From positions 1-47,879 of the forward strand of contig JAMQCK010000157.1 of NCBI GenBank assembly GCA_024196135.1: 47,879 nucleotides of DNA, given 5' to 3'. Each line of letters starts with the position of its first letter. The stretch's first letter is position 1. Position numbers and translations under genes: made by a program. Source of the stretch: Pleurotus ostreatus/Saccharomyces cerevisiae fusant. Its lineage: Eukaryota > Opisthokonta. Of this stretch, positions 10,401 through 21,200 are shown in pieces. The notes below the pieces were generated by a model. That model saw nothing but the letters and a program-made list of their open reading frames with translations, made no database searches and was not told the DNA's origin.

Positions 10401-11684
10401 CCGGAGGCAGCTGTGACTCTCGTGGGCTCGACGTTCGTGTCCGTCGACGGAGCGATCGTTCGCCTGACTCACACGTCCGTGAAGGATTATCTTCTGGGCC
10501 TTAGCCGTGACGATTTTTTTCATATCAATCCTGCCGAGGATTACAAGATGATGGCACGCATAGCGCTCGCTCACATAAAAGATCCGGCTCTCGCTCTTAA
10601 ATCCAGTGGCCAGTTCACCTGGTCCTGGGTCACCTACGTCAACAAGGCAGGTGCCAATCAGCTCGACAGTTTGGCTCAAGAAGCGATCACCGGCTTGGAA
10701 AATTCCGAGGACGGCCGCAAAGTTCTCAACACTGCACTCCTGACCTCGGTGCAGAGCGGGAACGCAGGGCTCGTGAAGGTCCTCACCGAAGAGCGTCGAG
10801 CCGACATCCGAGCGACCAGCAAGCGAATGCACGATTTCACACCTCTCCACTCTGCTGCATACTACGGTCATAGCGCCGTCGTCAAGCAGCTTCTAGACCG
10901 CAAGGCAGACGTCGACAGCCGAGATCAGAATGGATTGACGCCCTTACTCTGCGCAGCCTCGCACGGCCATACGGAAATCGTCAAGGAGCTCATTGCATTC
11001 CGAGCGAATATCCACGCCGCCGACAACGATGGTTGGACCGCGTTACATCACGCCGCCAACGCAGGGCACCTCGAAGTGATCCAGGCGCTCGCCTCTGCAC
11101 GCGCAGGTGTCAATAACCGTGCAGCTGACTGGCAGACTCCCCTGCATTGTGCGGCTAAGATGGTGCACCCTCAGGCCATTCGCCTGCTTTGCAAGCTTAG
11201 GGCGAATCAGGACGCTTTGGAAAAGTTTGGGCGATCCCCTCTTCGCCTTGCTATCTACTGGCGCGAGGAGGACTCCGTGAAGGCCCTCATGAAAGCCCGG
11301 CCGCGTCCATTCAGCGCACACGATGCGGTTGTTGAGTTCGAGGGGAGCGGCAAATGGAAGGGTGTACCGGATGACCCCGAAAGAGATGCGCGCATCCGTG
11401 AACATCTTCAGCGCCAGTGGCCGGATGAGGAAGGTGGACCAAAGGAGGAGGGGAAACCAGAGGAGGAAGCGGTCCCAGAGGAGGAAGGGGGGCCAGAGGA
11501 GAGAGGGGGACTAGAGGAGGAAGGGGTCCCAGAGGAAAGAGCGGGACCAGAGGACCACGACAGTCTCAAGATATCGGTGTCTGCCTCCTACGCGCATGAT
11601 TTTGGAAGTTCGCCGTTGATCCCGTCCATGCTCTTTCTTCTCATTATTTTGCTTCTTCTCAACCTGATTCACGGGCTTCACTAG
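7488..11684 (+). CDS. NLR1: Goodbye-NACHT-ankyrin STAND protein with C-terminal membrane anchor
   Basis: Intracellular receptor-like NTPase of the fungal NLR class. Ten exons join in phase: 7488-8330, 8383-8433, 8482-8677, 8730-8885, 8933-9004, 9052-9132, 9188-9364, 9413-9437, 9487-10071, 10121-11684; 1,249 residues. Residues 1-205 are a Ser/Thr/Pro-rich extension absent from the paralogues. The Goodbye domain starts near 206 (ELWDKAIKKYEKESKRKL) and includes FPPASAIFSAIGILVG. After KSTGSWFLDG comes Walker A, GKAFCGKST (K530), in the 25-nt exon. Walker B is VYILVDGLDE (D634-E638), then LLLSSRSP. A helical region with LTHTSVKDYLLG follows. About five ankyrin repeats occupy 965-1140, then a Glu/Gly/Pro-rich repeat at 1164-1211 and a final hydrophobic helix, LIPSMLFLLIILLLLNLI, two to four residues from the end. 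Family knowledge suggests oligomerisation on ligand binding and an N-terminal death or defence signal. The tail suggests membrane targeting. An earlier in-frame ATG at 7131 was not chosen because its codons lack coding character. Confidence 0.88.
11424..11563 (+). repeat. In-frame Glu/Gly/Pro minisatellite in NLR1 tail
   Basis: Roughly 24-bp units built on CCAGAGGAGGAAGG, about six degenerate copies. They encode peptides such as PEEEGGPEERGG and keep the reading frame. The stretch forms an acidic linker between the ankyrin array and the hydrophobic anchor. Confidence 0.8.
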
Positions 11685-12074
11685 GCATATCTTACATACC
11701 TGCGTCGGACGACTCTGGATCGACCTTGGATGGCCCGTAAACACTCATACTCTATCGCGCGTCGTATAGCTATATTCATGTACCCGCCACCGCGGTGACC
11801 GTACGAACTTTATGTATCTTCGTAGTTACCATCCTATTGACCCAACGACGATCCCCGCTGTGGAAGAACTGTAAGTATGTATATATACACGCACCTTACA
11901 CCTGTTCTGACGACGACCTATCGTCCTTGATAATTTTACGCCTCGACTCCACGTTGACGCGCTTTGATTCTCTATTTCATTCATCCGGCCTCCTCCGCTG
12001 CCTCTTCACTTTCCACCGCATCCTCAACGCCTCCTCATTTTCCCCCGCATCCTCGCTGCCTCTTTCTCCCACGA

Positions 12075-12612
12075 CCTCTTCGCCCATACGCACCATAAAG
12101 CCACGTCCGAGCCACCTTGTTTCGCGAACGACATACTCCCTAAGGACACGTACAGCGGTACCTTCGCGCGCTGGGCCCCGCAAGCGCGCCGCTCCTCGGC
12201 CGTGAAGAAGTTGCGGCCCGTCTAAAGACTAAAGGTCAGTAAGGGTTGATCGGAGGCCAGCCGAGGGGCGCGAGGACGCCGAGCATAATGGCGACGGGGA
12301 CGAAGGTCCACTCACGTCCAGGTCAATCTCTCGCGCGCGCCATGCACGCTCGACCTCCCGCGCGTACCCCCCGATTGACCGAAAGAATTCAGTGGTGTAC
12401 GCCATGCCGCCGATAGGCCAGACGGCCTAGGAAAGGTGTGAAGGCGGACCGCGAGGGCGCACGAAGAACAGGAGGGCGGATGGACGGGAGCGGTAGTAGT
12501 AAGAGGTGAGACGGATGAAGAGGTCGGGTGCGGGAATAAAGGTGTAGAGGACGGGAGATTGTTGACGGGGGAGGGAAGCGGGAAGCGGGACGCGGGAACT
12601 GGGCAAAGCAGA
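12075..12612 (-). pseudogene. Possible decayed gene, unknown family
   Basis: On the minus strand, protein-like stretches occur in successive frames: FIPAPDLFIRLTSYYYRSRP, then VWPIGGMAYTTEFFRSIGGY followed by a GTGAGT donor near 12315, then a stretch beginning GRNFFTAEERRA and ending near a GTGCGT donor. The first two are separated by only 23 bp ending in CCTAG, too short for an intron, so at least one frameshift is needed. I do not recognise the family. Confidence 0.22.
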
Positions 12613-13804
12613 TCAGCCCGTGTCGCTAGTCAGATATCTCATCACTCACGATGGGGGACACATCAGGAAAAGTGTATGTAGGTGATTGACGCAGATCATC
12701 GAGTGTTGACGGAAAGGATCGCAAATCTTGACAAATTTTGGTTCAAAGCGGAAATTGGTGATGATTGACCGACCCGCTTGAAGATCACCTTGGATTTGCG
12801 GACTTTTGGTATAAATTTGTGGCATCTATAGTCACAATGAGGAACATATTTACGCACAGTGTAATATGATAGAGTAAATATGCGAAGCTGGACAGGGAAT
12901 TGAGAAGGTGAAGGAGAAAGCCCAAGTAGCGAGTACGACATCTCTCGTACGCATTGCCACCCGCCTGATATCGAACAGAAAGAGAACCTTCGTAGCTGAA
13001 AGTCGAGCGATGTGTCGAGACCACGTGCAGAAGGATAAGGTCAGTTCGCGACAATTGCTTGTGATGCTCGTAGAGGCGCACGGTATACGAGGGATGAGTG
13101 CAACTGGCGCAGAAGTGATTGAGGATGCGACGGCTCGTGCTGACATGGTCGACAATGTTCGAGGCGCGAGGTAGGCAGCCAGCTGGTTCAGAGATCAGAC
13201 AAGACTGCCGCGGGACGCGTGAATTTGGTGCGAAGAGCCATCGCCGAGGACGCGAGGGATACCGTCGTAGGCAGACAAAGCTGACCCCGAAGGCAAGGGA
13301 AGGCCAGGGTCGTCAAAGGGGGTATATACATTGTTGGAGGATTGGAAGACGGTGGTTTTGGTCAAGCGGAATATAGATACGCCCCTAGTTAGCTAGACCA
13401 GCACGGCGGAAGAAACCATCCTACAATGTGAACTTTGTGAAGTCCCGCCAGTGCGCCACAAACTCGGAAAGATCCGAATGACGTATACAAGCGCTGACGT
13501 GGCAGAATCCGATCGCTCTTGATCTTGCTCTTGACCACCACCAGGTCGTCGGCAATGTTGCTGCCCACTGCTCTGCCTAACATACACCAGTGCCTCCCTC
13601 GCGCCATTTACAATCTCTAATCACACCGGTCGCAGGTCTGCTAGAAATGAGATGGTGCACAACCTCGGGTGCGCGCGCACTGTGCCGTCGAGATGGAAAT
13701 TGCGAGCGCCGAGTAGGCCGTACCAGGCCGTACCGTTGACCTCTATGTCGGGTGGTCGATGAAGGGCTCGCACACGGACCGTCGATGCGGAGGGTCCGCC
13801 CTGG

Positions 13805-14245
13805 TGAGCACTTTCTTGACCTTACCTTTGTGTGCTCCCTCCCCACCCCCGTTCGTCCAACCCTTTTACTCTTCCTTTTACGCCGTCCGTGCCTTCCTTC
13901 GCGCACACCGATCTCCTCTACCCCCCCTTTCCCGTCCTCTACCGTGTTGTTGACATCCTCCATCGTCTCCTCTTCTACACTTCCTATTCTCCTTTCACGC
14001 CTCGCCCTTCTTGCACGTGTCGCTTTGTTCGTCTCCACCCGCCCCACATTTCCTTCCTTCGTTCTTTCCTGCCCCAGGCAATGTACTCTCTCATCCTTCC
14101 TTGCGCACCAGCCCCTTTGTTTCCGTCCTGCCTCGCGCTAACACGCAGGATATCTCACCTTGCCCACCTTGCGCATCTGCTCTTCCGTTCACATCATTTC
14201 CTTCCCGCTCCCTCCCGTCTTCGTATGCATCTCCCGGTGTTGCAC
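13805..14245 (+). other. Pyrimidine-rich tract
   Basis: A strongly C+T-rich stretch on the plus strand with few purine runs. Frames are open in several phases only because of the composition. No repeat period is obvious. Confidence 0.5.
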
Positions 14246-16318
14246 ACCTCCGCTGACTATCGTTGCAGAGTTCTCGTCTCGCTTCTTGAGAGCGCATCAT
14301 CGCGCTTTCAACGCATCTCTGACCCCTAGGTATGTGCATACCCTGCCTCTTTTGTACTGCACGCTCACTGACGTGTCCTAGACGTGTTCAAAATGCTGAA
14401 GATGTCGTCGAGATGTACTGTCTAGGCTTCATATATCGCGGTGGCATAGATACATTGGTGTCGATAGATAAATTGGCAATATATGTAAATTAAGCTTCTA
14501 GTGTGTGTCGGCTGAAAATCGGAGTCGTCTTCTTGTGTGTTGCTAGCAATCGCAGTCACATCTCGCTTGATTTCAGTGAAGTTACTGACAAAATGTGGTA
14601 AATTTGTGCAAATTTCATCGCTTTGAAAGGGGTGCAGAGGTAATCCAGATAATCGGCAGCAACGGCGATTATAGCTGTAAATCACGCTCTTCACGCGGTG
14701 TTTGGGTAAATCACCACCATACGCTTTTCCCGATGCAGCGCGATGGGGGTTGGACCTTGAGGCCGTCCTGACCGCGAGTAGGTTAGATTTTTGAGCGCGA
14801 CCGCCTTTGAGGCGTTATCCGTTCCGTTCTCCGAGTGTTCTAAACTCTAACAGCGACCGAGGGCGCTCAAAATCGCGCTGAACCACACGCCTGAACTCTC
14901 AGCGATGATAGGTGCTGGTGGTCAGCAGCTTGCGCGGATTCTCCCACCTCGCCCTCGAGCGAGACCAGAAGCAGATCATCATGCAGTGTATTCGAGCATC
15001 GTACCTCTACGATACAGGTGCGCGGTCGGGTGTGGCAGCTACAGCTATCCCCGATCAAAGGGTAGCTAACCTAGGCCGGCGACGCCATCCTTGCACACGA
15101 GAAACACCAAACTCGTGGTCTCGTCGCGCTTGAAAGACATCCACGCAGGTCCCAAGCCGGGCGCACGGTACTCACCAAGGCTGCGTGAAGGATTCAGCGA
15201 GAGGAGAGCGACGAGAGCTCACGTGAAGGAGCATGCGCCAGTGATGCGAGAGCCGATGCGACGAGTCGCCAGGGGTCGCACGAGATGCGAGGTCAGTGTC
15301 TTGCCGTTCGTCAACACGATGATGATGCACAGATTTCATGAAGCCGGCGACGTATCAGTGGTGGAGGTTCGTCAAGAGATGATCGAATCGTGCACGCGCT
15401 ATGTGTCGAGGTCGTCCTGGCCGAGGTGAACCGCGTTGATGAAGGACCTGACGCCAGTATCCGAGAAGACAGGACGCGTGAGCTTCGTAAGGACACTCCT
15501 TGAATGTGACGCCACGGGTCAGACATACGATGTTGGTCTTCGGCTCAAAGACTCCAGGCCGATAGAGGGGTCGTACTCCTAAAGACGAGGAGAAGTATCT
15601 TCGAAGGCTTGCGCGAGACGAGTAATTGATGGCGTTGGTAGAGACCGTGCGGTACGACTTTGAGAGGGGATTGAAGTGACGAAGCCGTTTGTGGAGGCTG
15701 GCGAAGGACGGACGCGAGGTGCAGCTTGTTTCGGCCATGTATCACGAGCGCGGCAGGCGAGGTAGGCAGTGAGAAGCGACGACCGAAGGTGGCTCGAGTG
15801 ACTCCTGAGCTGATATTGCATAGTGTGGTCACTGACGACGACGAGCCCTGCGACAGGCACGGCAGCAAGTCCAGAGATGCGGAGGGTCCTGTAGCGCACA
15901 ACGGGAGGCCCTTCTTCAGGTCGTGCTACACGCAGATTTGCTTAAGGTGCGGGGGCTTCGTTTCGGGTTTTGTCCTGGAGAGGCGATGTATTTTGGGACC
16001 GGCAGTTGAGCAATTTCGATCGTGATGTACCTTTCCTCTGCCTATCGAGAAAGCGTATTCCTCGATTGGATTCCTTGTTCGGGGCGCCTAGTAATACCCC
16101 AAATGGCCTCTTATGAGAATCGCAGATGGCAGACGGGTGCAGCGTTGAGGGAGGATGCAGTTGCGCAAGACAGAGGTCGAGGTCTCGAGCGCGGCTTGAG
16201 CACATGTTGTGCCGGAGGATATGCACGCTGCTCTAGATACGAGAGACGACGATAATGTGTCCCTTGACGGGGTCGAGGACGTGGGGGAGGAGGACAAGGA
16301 GCGTATTGATCTGTTCTT

Positions 16319-16352
16319 CCCGAATATGGAAGGCTTTGTTCGACTTGTCTCC
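16319..16352 (-). repeat. Dispersed 30-bp core repeat, copy 1
   Basis: The core GGAAGGCTTTGTTCG followed by (A/C)CTTGTC(C/T) recurs at 16319, 24661, 26409, 34761 and 36415. On the minus strand most copies can be read as DK-x-NKAF-x-IR in one frame. It may be a coding relic, a conserved end of an element, or a regulatory site; neighbouring sequence is much less alike. Confidence 0.6.
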
Positions 16353-16578
16353 CGCCTTCATCGTCTCCTTCGCCATCCCCCTCGTCTCAACACCTGGCCT
16401 GCATAGAAACTAGACAGGAACAGCAGAATGAACTTCATAACCTTTTGACGATGACGGGGATCTTCTTGCAGTTCTTTCGCCCCCCTTGCATGGACGCGGT
16501 GTCCTTATGCATGGCCATCCTCGCGCGAATGCGGCTCGCCCAAAGGCTACCCAAGGACAGTCTTACATTCGCAAACGC

Positions 16579-16872
16579 TCAATGTATGAGCGGGGACACG
16601 CACGATAGCGATAGCTTCCCCCGGGGCTTGTGTCTGCAGCCACTACCGGGGTAGCTTCGCGTGCACCGGTACGTGGTGACTCGCACTCGTTTCGGCGCAC
16701 CTCTGACGCTCACTCTAGGACCATCACGATTCTCATACCCAAGCATACTCCGACAAGCCCCCTCCCCTCTTCCCTCAAGCCCGGCGCTCACGTTCGCGAG
16801 CATAGTGATCGAGCTGGCGTGCGCCGACGAAAGGTGAACCCTCTTTATCCTTCCCTCGTGCGTGTCGCTCAC
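16579..16872 (-). pseudogene. Relic of a duplicated minus-strand sequence, copy 1 of 3
   Basis: A minus-strand frame beginning (M)SDTHEGR and later reading VRVTTY matches frames beginning MSDAYEKEDED (from 26975) and MNDAYEKDDYS ... TVKVTTY (from 35321). Here the start codon is GTG rather than ATG. Each copy lies about 540-565 bp after a 30-bp core repeat, which shows common origin of the three surroundings. Function unknown; the copies do not stay open in step, so they are probably not genes. Confidence 0.4.
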
Positions 16873-16959
16873 GGATACCTAAGGCAGAACCTGTACATTG
16901 GTTCAGGATGATATCAGCTAGAACGCTATTGCCCTGCAACCAAGACAAGGCGATCGACG

Positions 16960-17300
16960 CGTTGCGCATTCCCCGGTCCCATTCAAGATCTTCGCCAGCT
17001 CGAAGGACCGCACCACTTGCCGTCACTTTGCCAGCATAGCGTCCTTTAAGGTCTCCTTAAACTCCAGCTACGTCGGCACGCGGTCAGGACGCTTACGTCG
17101 TCGACAACTTCGCCAGTTTCGCGACATGTCTAGGCCGCAAGGACCCCTCCCGCGCGACCGAGGCTCATGCCCATCGCCCTCGCCTTCGTACATGGACGTC
17201 AATCATACCTAGGACTACCTTTGGGCGAAGACCTACTTCCGTTGAACACGGCGTCGATGCTCGTGAATGTCAACTACACCCCAGGGACGAGCGTTGTCCA
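16960..17300 (+). repeat. Dispersed relic containing a LWAK-like segment, copy 1
   Basis: Resembles 27070-27470, 35405-35750 and, for its first half only, 37085-37235. Shared landmarks are TTCGCCAGCTCG, GTCGTCGACAACTTCGCCA and GACTACCTTTGGGCGAAG. The underlying peptide appears to be DYLWAK, then LDTASxLANVNYT, broken by frameshifts in every copy. I do not recognise the source gene or element. Confidence 0.45.
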
Positions 17301-17559
17301 GTCCGGTCAGCGCTCTAGTCGTCCGGCGCATAGGCGGGCTGGAGTCCTTGTGTATACTGTTGTCTGCGTCGAGAGAGGCGTGAAGAGCGAGCCGACAGCC
17401 CCATTTTGTCGCGCCTACACCGCTACGACTATGCAATTCCAGCAGCGGGAACATCCCCACGCCCTCATCACTCGATGCGCGACCAAAGGCGTTCGCCAAT
17501 CATGACGGCGCGCGTACGATCTTGGGGTTGAGGCTCTTGAAGTCCGCGTCGACACCGGC

Positions 17560-18240
17560 TCTCAATGTTGGCGTCTGGCAGCGCTAGTGGCGCTCTCCTT
17601 GCGCCTCATTGCGAAGCTCGTAGGCATCTGCTCTCGACCGGTTACGCTCTGTTAGGCCTCGACGGCATTCGGCTTTTGTGGGCCCTTGGGAGGCGGCACC
17701 TCGAAGAGCTCATATACGATCGCTGCTGGATCGCGCGCACCACCCTCTATTGCACCGTTGACTGCTTCGAGGCCTCGAGGCATGGAGTAGGGTGCATTCG
17801 TACGTGTAGTGGGGTGCGTCACTACGTGCAGTGGGATACATCCGTATGTGGTGTCTGGTACATGCTCTGCTCCTCGCGCTCATGTACATCTTCGCCCAGT
17901 GTATTTATGCAATCTCGTTCCCTGACAGATCGGTCTCGGTCTGTATCAACTGTCCGCGGTCCGTTCTGGATCCAAGTACTACGACGCTCGCGAGTCTGTT
18001 CGTGTGTACAGTAAGCATCGGAGAAGTCAAAATTCGTCTTATCAAGTGTACCACCACTACCGAAAGCGTCCGCCTCTGTATGTCCTCCAATCTCCGTCGT
18101 CACGGTGTTCGTCGAGGTGACCGTCGAGGTGACGCGAGAACGACCGCATCCCTTCGCTTCGCCATCTGGTGCGCATTGTCAGTCTTCGCATGACTCGCCG
18201 AGTGGTATTTACTCACCTCACGCGATATAGTCCATGTCGT
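17560..18240 (+). repeat. Duplicated 3' flank of NLR2 (partner 27750-28490)
   Basis: This stretch and 27750-28490 are clearly alike. Examples shared almost unchanged are GAAGTCCGCGTCGACACCGG with CTCTCAATGTTGGCG, ATGCTCTGCTCCTCGCGCTC, and TCCGTTCTGGATCCAAGTAC with TACGACGCTCGCGAGTCTGT. The duplication unit thus extends beyond the NLR coding sequence. Confidence 0.8.
17846..18004 (+). other. Candidate small secreted-protein exon facing NLR2 (weak)
   Basis: From the ATG at 17846 the plus strand reads MWCLVHALLLALMYIFAQC, a plausible signal peptide. It continues to DPSTTTLASLFVCT and meets a GTAAGC at 18005. The duplicate at about 28078 reads MWCPLHALLLALMHIFAQC and has GTAGGT at the same place. 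Conservation could equally reflect recent duplication of noncoding DNA, and the continuation after the putative intron is unclear. It may instead be NLR 3' UTR read backwards. Confidence 0.25.
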
Positions 18241-18266
18241 CCGAAATTCCTTCGCTCGAGTCCCCC

Positions 18267-21200
18267 TCATTCGAGTCTCCTGCGTTTGGCTCTTCGCCCT
18301 TCGCTGGAGTTCCCTTCGCTCCAATCCTCTTCGCTCCGGTCTCCTCCCATCTCTCCTCCAGCTTCGTCCTGCACAGTCGGCACCACGACTTTCGGCGCGT
18401 CCTCCGTCGCTCCTGCCCGAAGGAGCATAGCGCGAATGCGCTCTTCTATCTCTGCATCTTTACGCCATGCATTGCGCCCAATGGCATCCAACGGACTCGT
18501 CCCGTCGTGTGCGTGAGTCCTCGCTTTCGCGCCGAGCTCGAGTAGTGCTTGCACGCCCTCTTCGCTAGCGCAGGTGGCCGCGCGGTATAAGGGTGTTCTT
18601 TCCAAATAATCTCGACCCTCTATTGTTGCCCCTCGTTCGCAAAGCATGCGAATGCATCTGACAGACCCATTTGCAGCGGCGATATGAAGGGGAGAAGACC
18701 CGCAACAGTACTCCATGTCTAGGCTTGAATCTGAGTCTAGGAAACACTGAATGTCCTTGCGGTCGGACTCCAAAGTGCGGTCGGACTCCAAAGTGAGGTC
18801 GCCATCGGTTGCGTGAGGTCGTGTAAGACCTTCATCTCCTCGAGCGTTGACGTTGGCCCCTCGACCGATGAGCAGAGAAGCAACTCCGATACGGTCGTCA
18901 CAACGAGCCGCATAATGCAGGGCAGTCAGTCCAGCTGCATCGCGGGCGTCGATGTCAACTCCTGGCTGGTCGAGAAGGAGTTTCGCAACACTTTCTTGGC
19001 CATTATGAGCAGCGAGATGTAGAGGGCACTGGCGTGCATCAGTTCGAGCTTCTAAATTTGCACCCCTGGCGATGAGAAGGGCGGCAATGTCATGACGACC
19101 CTCTATAGCCGCCCTATGGAGGGGGGTCAGATCACGTTCATTGCGAGCGTCGATATCGATGCCCTGCTGATCGAGAAGCAACTTGACGATGTCTTCGTGG
19201 CCTGCCTCGACAGCATAGTGCAACGCTGTGTCACTAGGAAACTTTTCGTCAGCTGAGACATCTGCTCCTCGAGAGATGAGCAGAGCAGCAACGTCGTAAT
19301 CTCCATGGTCTGCCGCGACCTGCAGCGCGGACCCAGAGATATGCGACCAGACGTCGACATCAGCGCTATAGCGGTCGATGATAGCTTTTACGATGTCTTG
19401 GTGCTTCAATCGAATAGCGATATCTAGCGTTGATTCACCAGACCGAGAGATTGCACTCGGACTTGCCCCCAGTTCTATAAGAAGGAGGGACACCTCGTGT
19501 TGGTTGTACACTATAGCCTTGTAGAGAGCAGTTTCATCGTTCCAATCAGCCGCGTCGATGCCCCTTCCTTTGTCATAGAGAAGTTCGACCAGTCGTACAT
19601 GCCCTATCTCTGCGGCGAGATGCAAAGCTCTGTAGAGGGCGAAGTCCGAAGCACCTGTCCTTGGTACATTGCTGAGTGCCAAGGTAATGTCTGGCTCGAG
19701 CTCATCGTAGTAAAAGCTGCCTGCCATGTCCACATATCGCGCCCAGCCGGGGGAGAGATGCGATGCTGAGAACCGTAAGTCTGAGGCGCTTATATACGCT
19801 ATACCCGTTCGAGCCATGAGTGCATACGCAAGCCCCGCATCAATGTGGAATTCGGATGTGGGAGGAAGCGCAAGGAGGAAGTCCCGTACGGATGCATGTG
19901 AAAAGCGAACATTGCCGTAGCGAACGGAAACGAAAGTTGAGCCCACGAGCGCGAGCGTGTCTATGGCCGAGGGTTGCAAGCTATCATCGAAAACTGGCAA
20001 GCGCTCCGAATAGTCGAAAGACAGGAGCAACGCGAAGTCCTCTGTACTCAGTGGCTCGTACGACATGAGTAGCCAGGTGAGTAGTATGCGCACGTCGGCG
20101 CGGTCGTCGGGATCGATGGCCTGCAGGCATTGCTCGTATGTTTCGCTGAGCGTCTTCGGCAGCGTCTTCAATTTCTGGCGGACCTTTTTAGGAATTCCTG
20201 AGATGCTTGACAGCGCCTGCATCTGCAGGAGGGTCCAGCGGAAGCTGAAATTGACGTGCACGGAGATATTAGTTTCTCGTCAGAGTAACCCCAAGGCAGG
20301 CGAACACACCTTCCATCAGCACCCGTTACAAGCGCCTCTCGAACGAGACTATTCATATCCTTCGAGACCCTTTCAAGTGCGCCACCCTGATCGAAAGCTC
20401 CCTGGATCACGGTGCCAATATCATCTTTGACCAAGGCATCCCCAATGATGATAGTCTCATCACAAAGGCCATGCAAGCGATCATAGAAGAGTACTTCTCC
20501 GCGACTGGAGAGCAGCAAGCGTACATCGGGACGCGCGCGGAGATCCTCTAAGAACTTGATGACGTCTGCATCATCAGCTTCATCGAGAGCATCGACGACG
20601 ATGAAGACAGGACCCGGAAGATTGTCTAAGAGGCCGTTGAGCTGGTGTTGCAGCGTGTCGAGTGACGGCTGCGAGTTTCCGCTCATGTGGTCTTTGCGAA
20701 TCTCAGAAAGCACAGACAAGCTCTCGTTACTGAATTGAGCGAGTTGGCAGAGCAACGAAGCGAAAAGAGCGCGTAGGTTTCGGTGATGGGACCCATTTGT
20801 GGCGTCGAAGAAATGCTGGAGGACGAGCGGTTGTGGCTCTTGCAAGAAACAATAGGCACGTAGATCCTGGATGGCGCCGGCTCTGGTTGATTGAGGAGGT
20901 CAGAGCCAGGCAAGCAACTTTGAGAAACGTACATTAGGGTACTCTTCCCGCTGCCCGCTGTTGTTGCGTCAGACAGAGATTAGGGAGCGCGGAGAGGCCC
21001 GTCCCTTTTCCTTGCAGCCATAATGCTCGCTTGAAGCCTGACTTGAAAGCTGCGAGGTCCTCGCCATCCAGGAACCATGCCCCAGTCGACGGCACTCGAT
21101 GATGAAGGAGATCATTTAGCCTCGGCGAACAGTCCTGATACTGTAGCCATGAGCAAATGTCGGCCATGCCAGTGGGCCCTGCGACACGAAGTTAGGATAC

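Larger units (their letters stand above)
11685..18266. other. Gene-poor spacer between NLR1 and NLR2
   Basis: Some 6.6 kb without an intact gene. It includes a possible relic on the minus strand (12.1-12.6 kb), a pyrimidine-rich block around 13.8-14.25 kb, an AT-richer block at about 14.36-14.70 kb, and from 16.3 kb onward sequences that recur near NLR3 and NLR4 (listed separately). NLR1 and NLR2 converge on it, so both 3' UTRs lie here. Confidence 0.5.

Noticed and set aside
13577..14245. Arg/Glu-rich minus-strand frame and Ser/Pro/Phe-rich plus-strand frames.
   Set aside because: They sit on a pyrimidine-rich tract that opens frames by composition alone.
20958..21004. A GC-AG or shifted donor rescuing NLR2 intron 7.
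   Set aside because: No GC or GT close to the expected boundary keeps the reading frame into the P-loop exon; the only nearby GT words lie in the middle of the intron.
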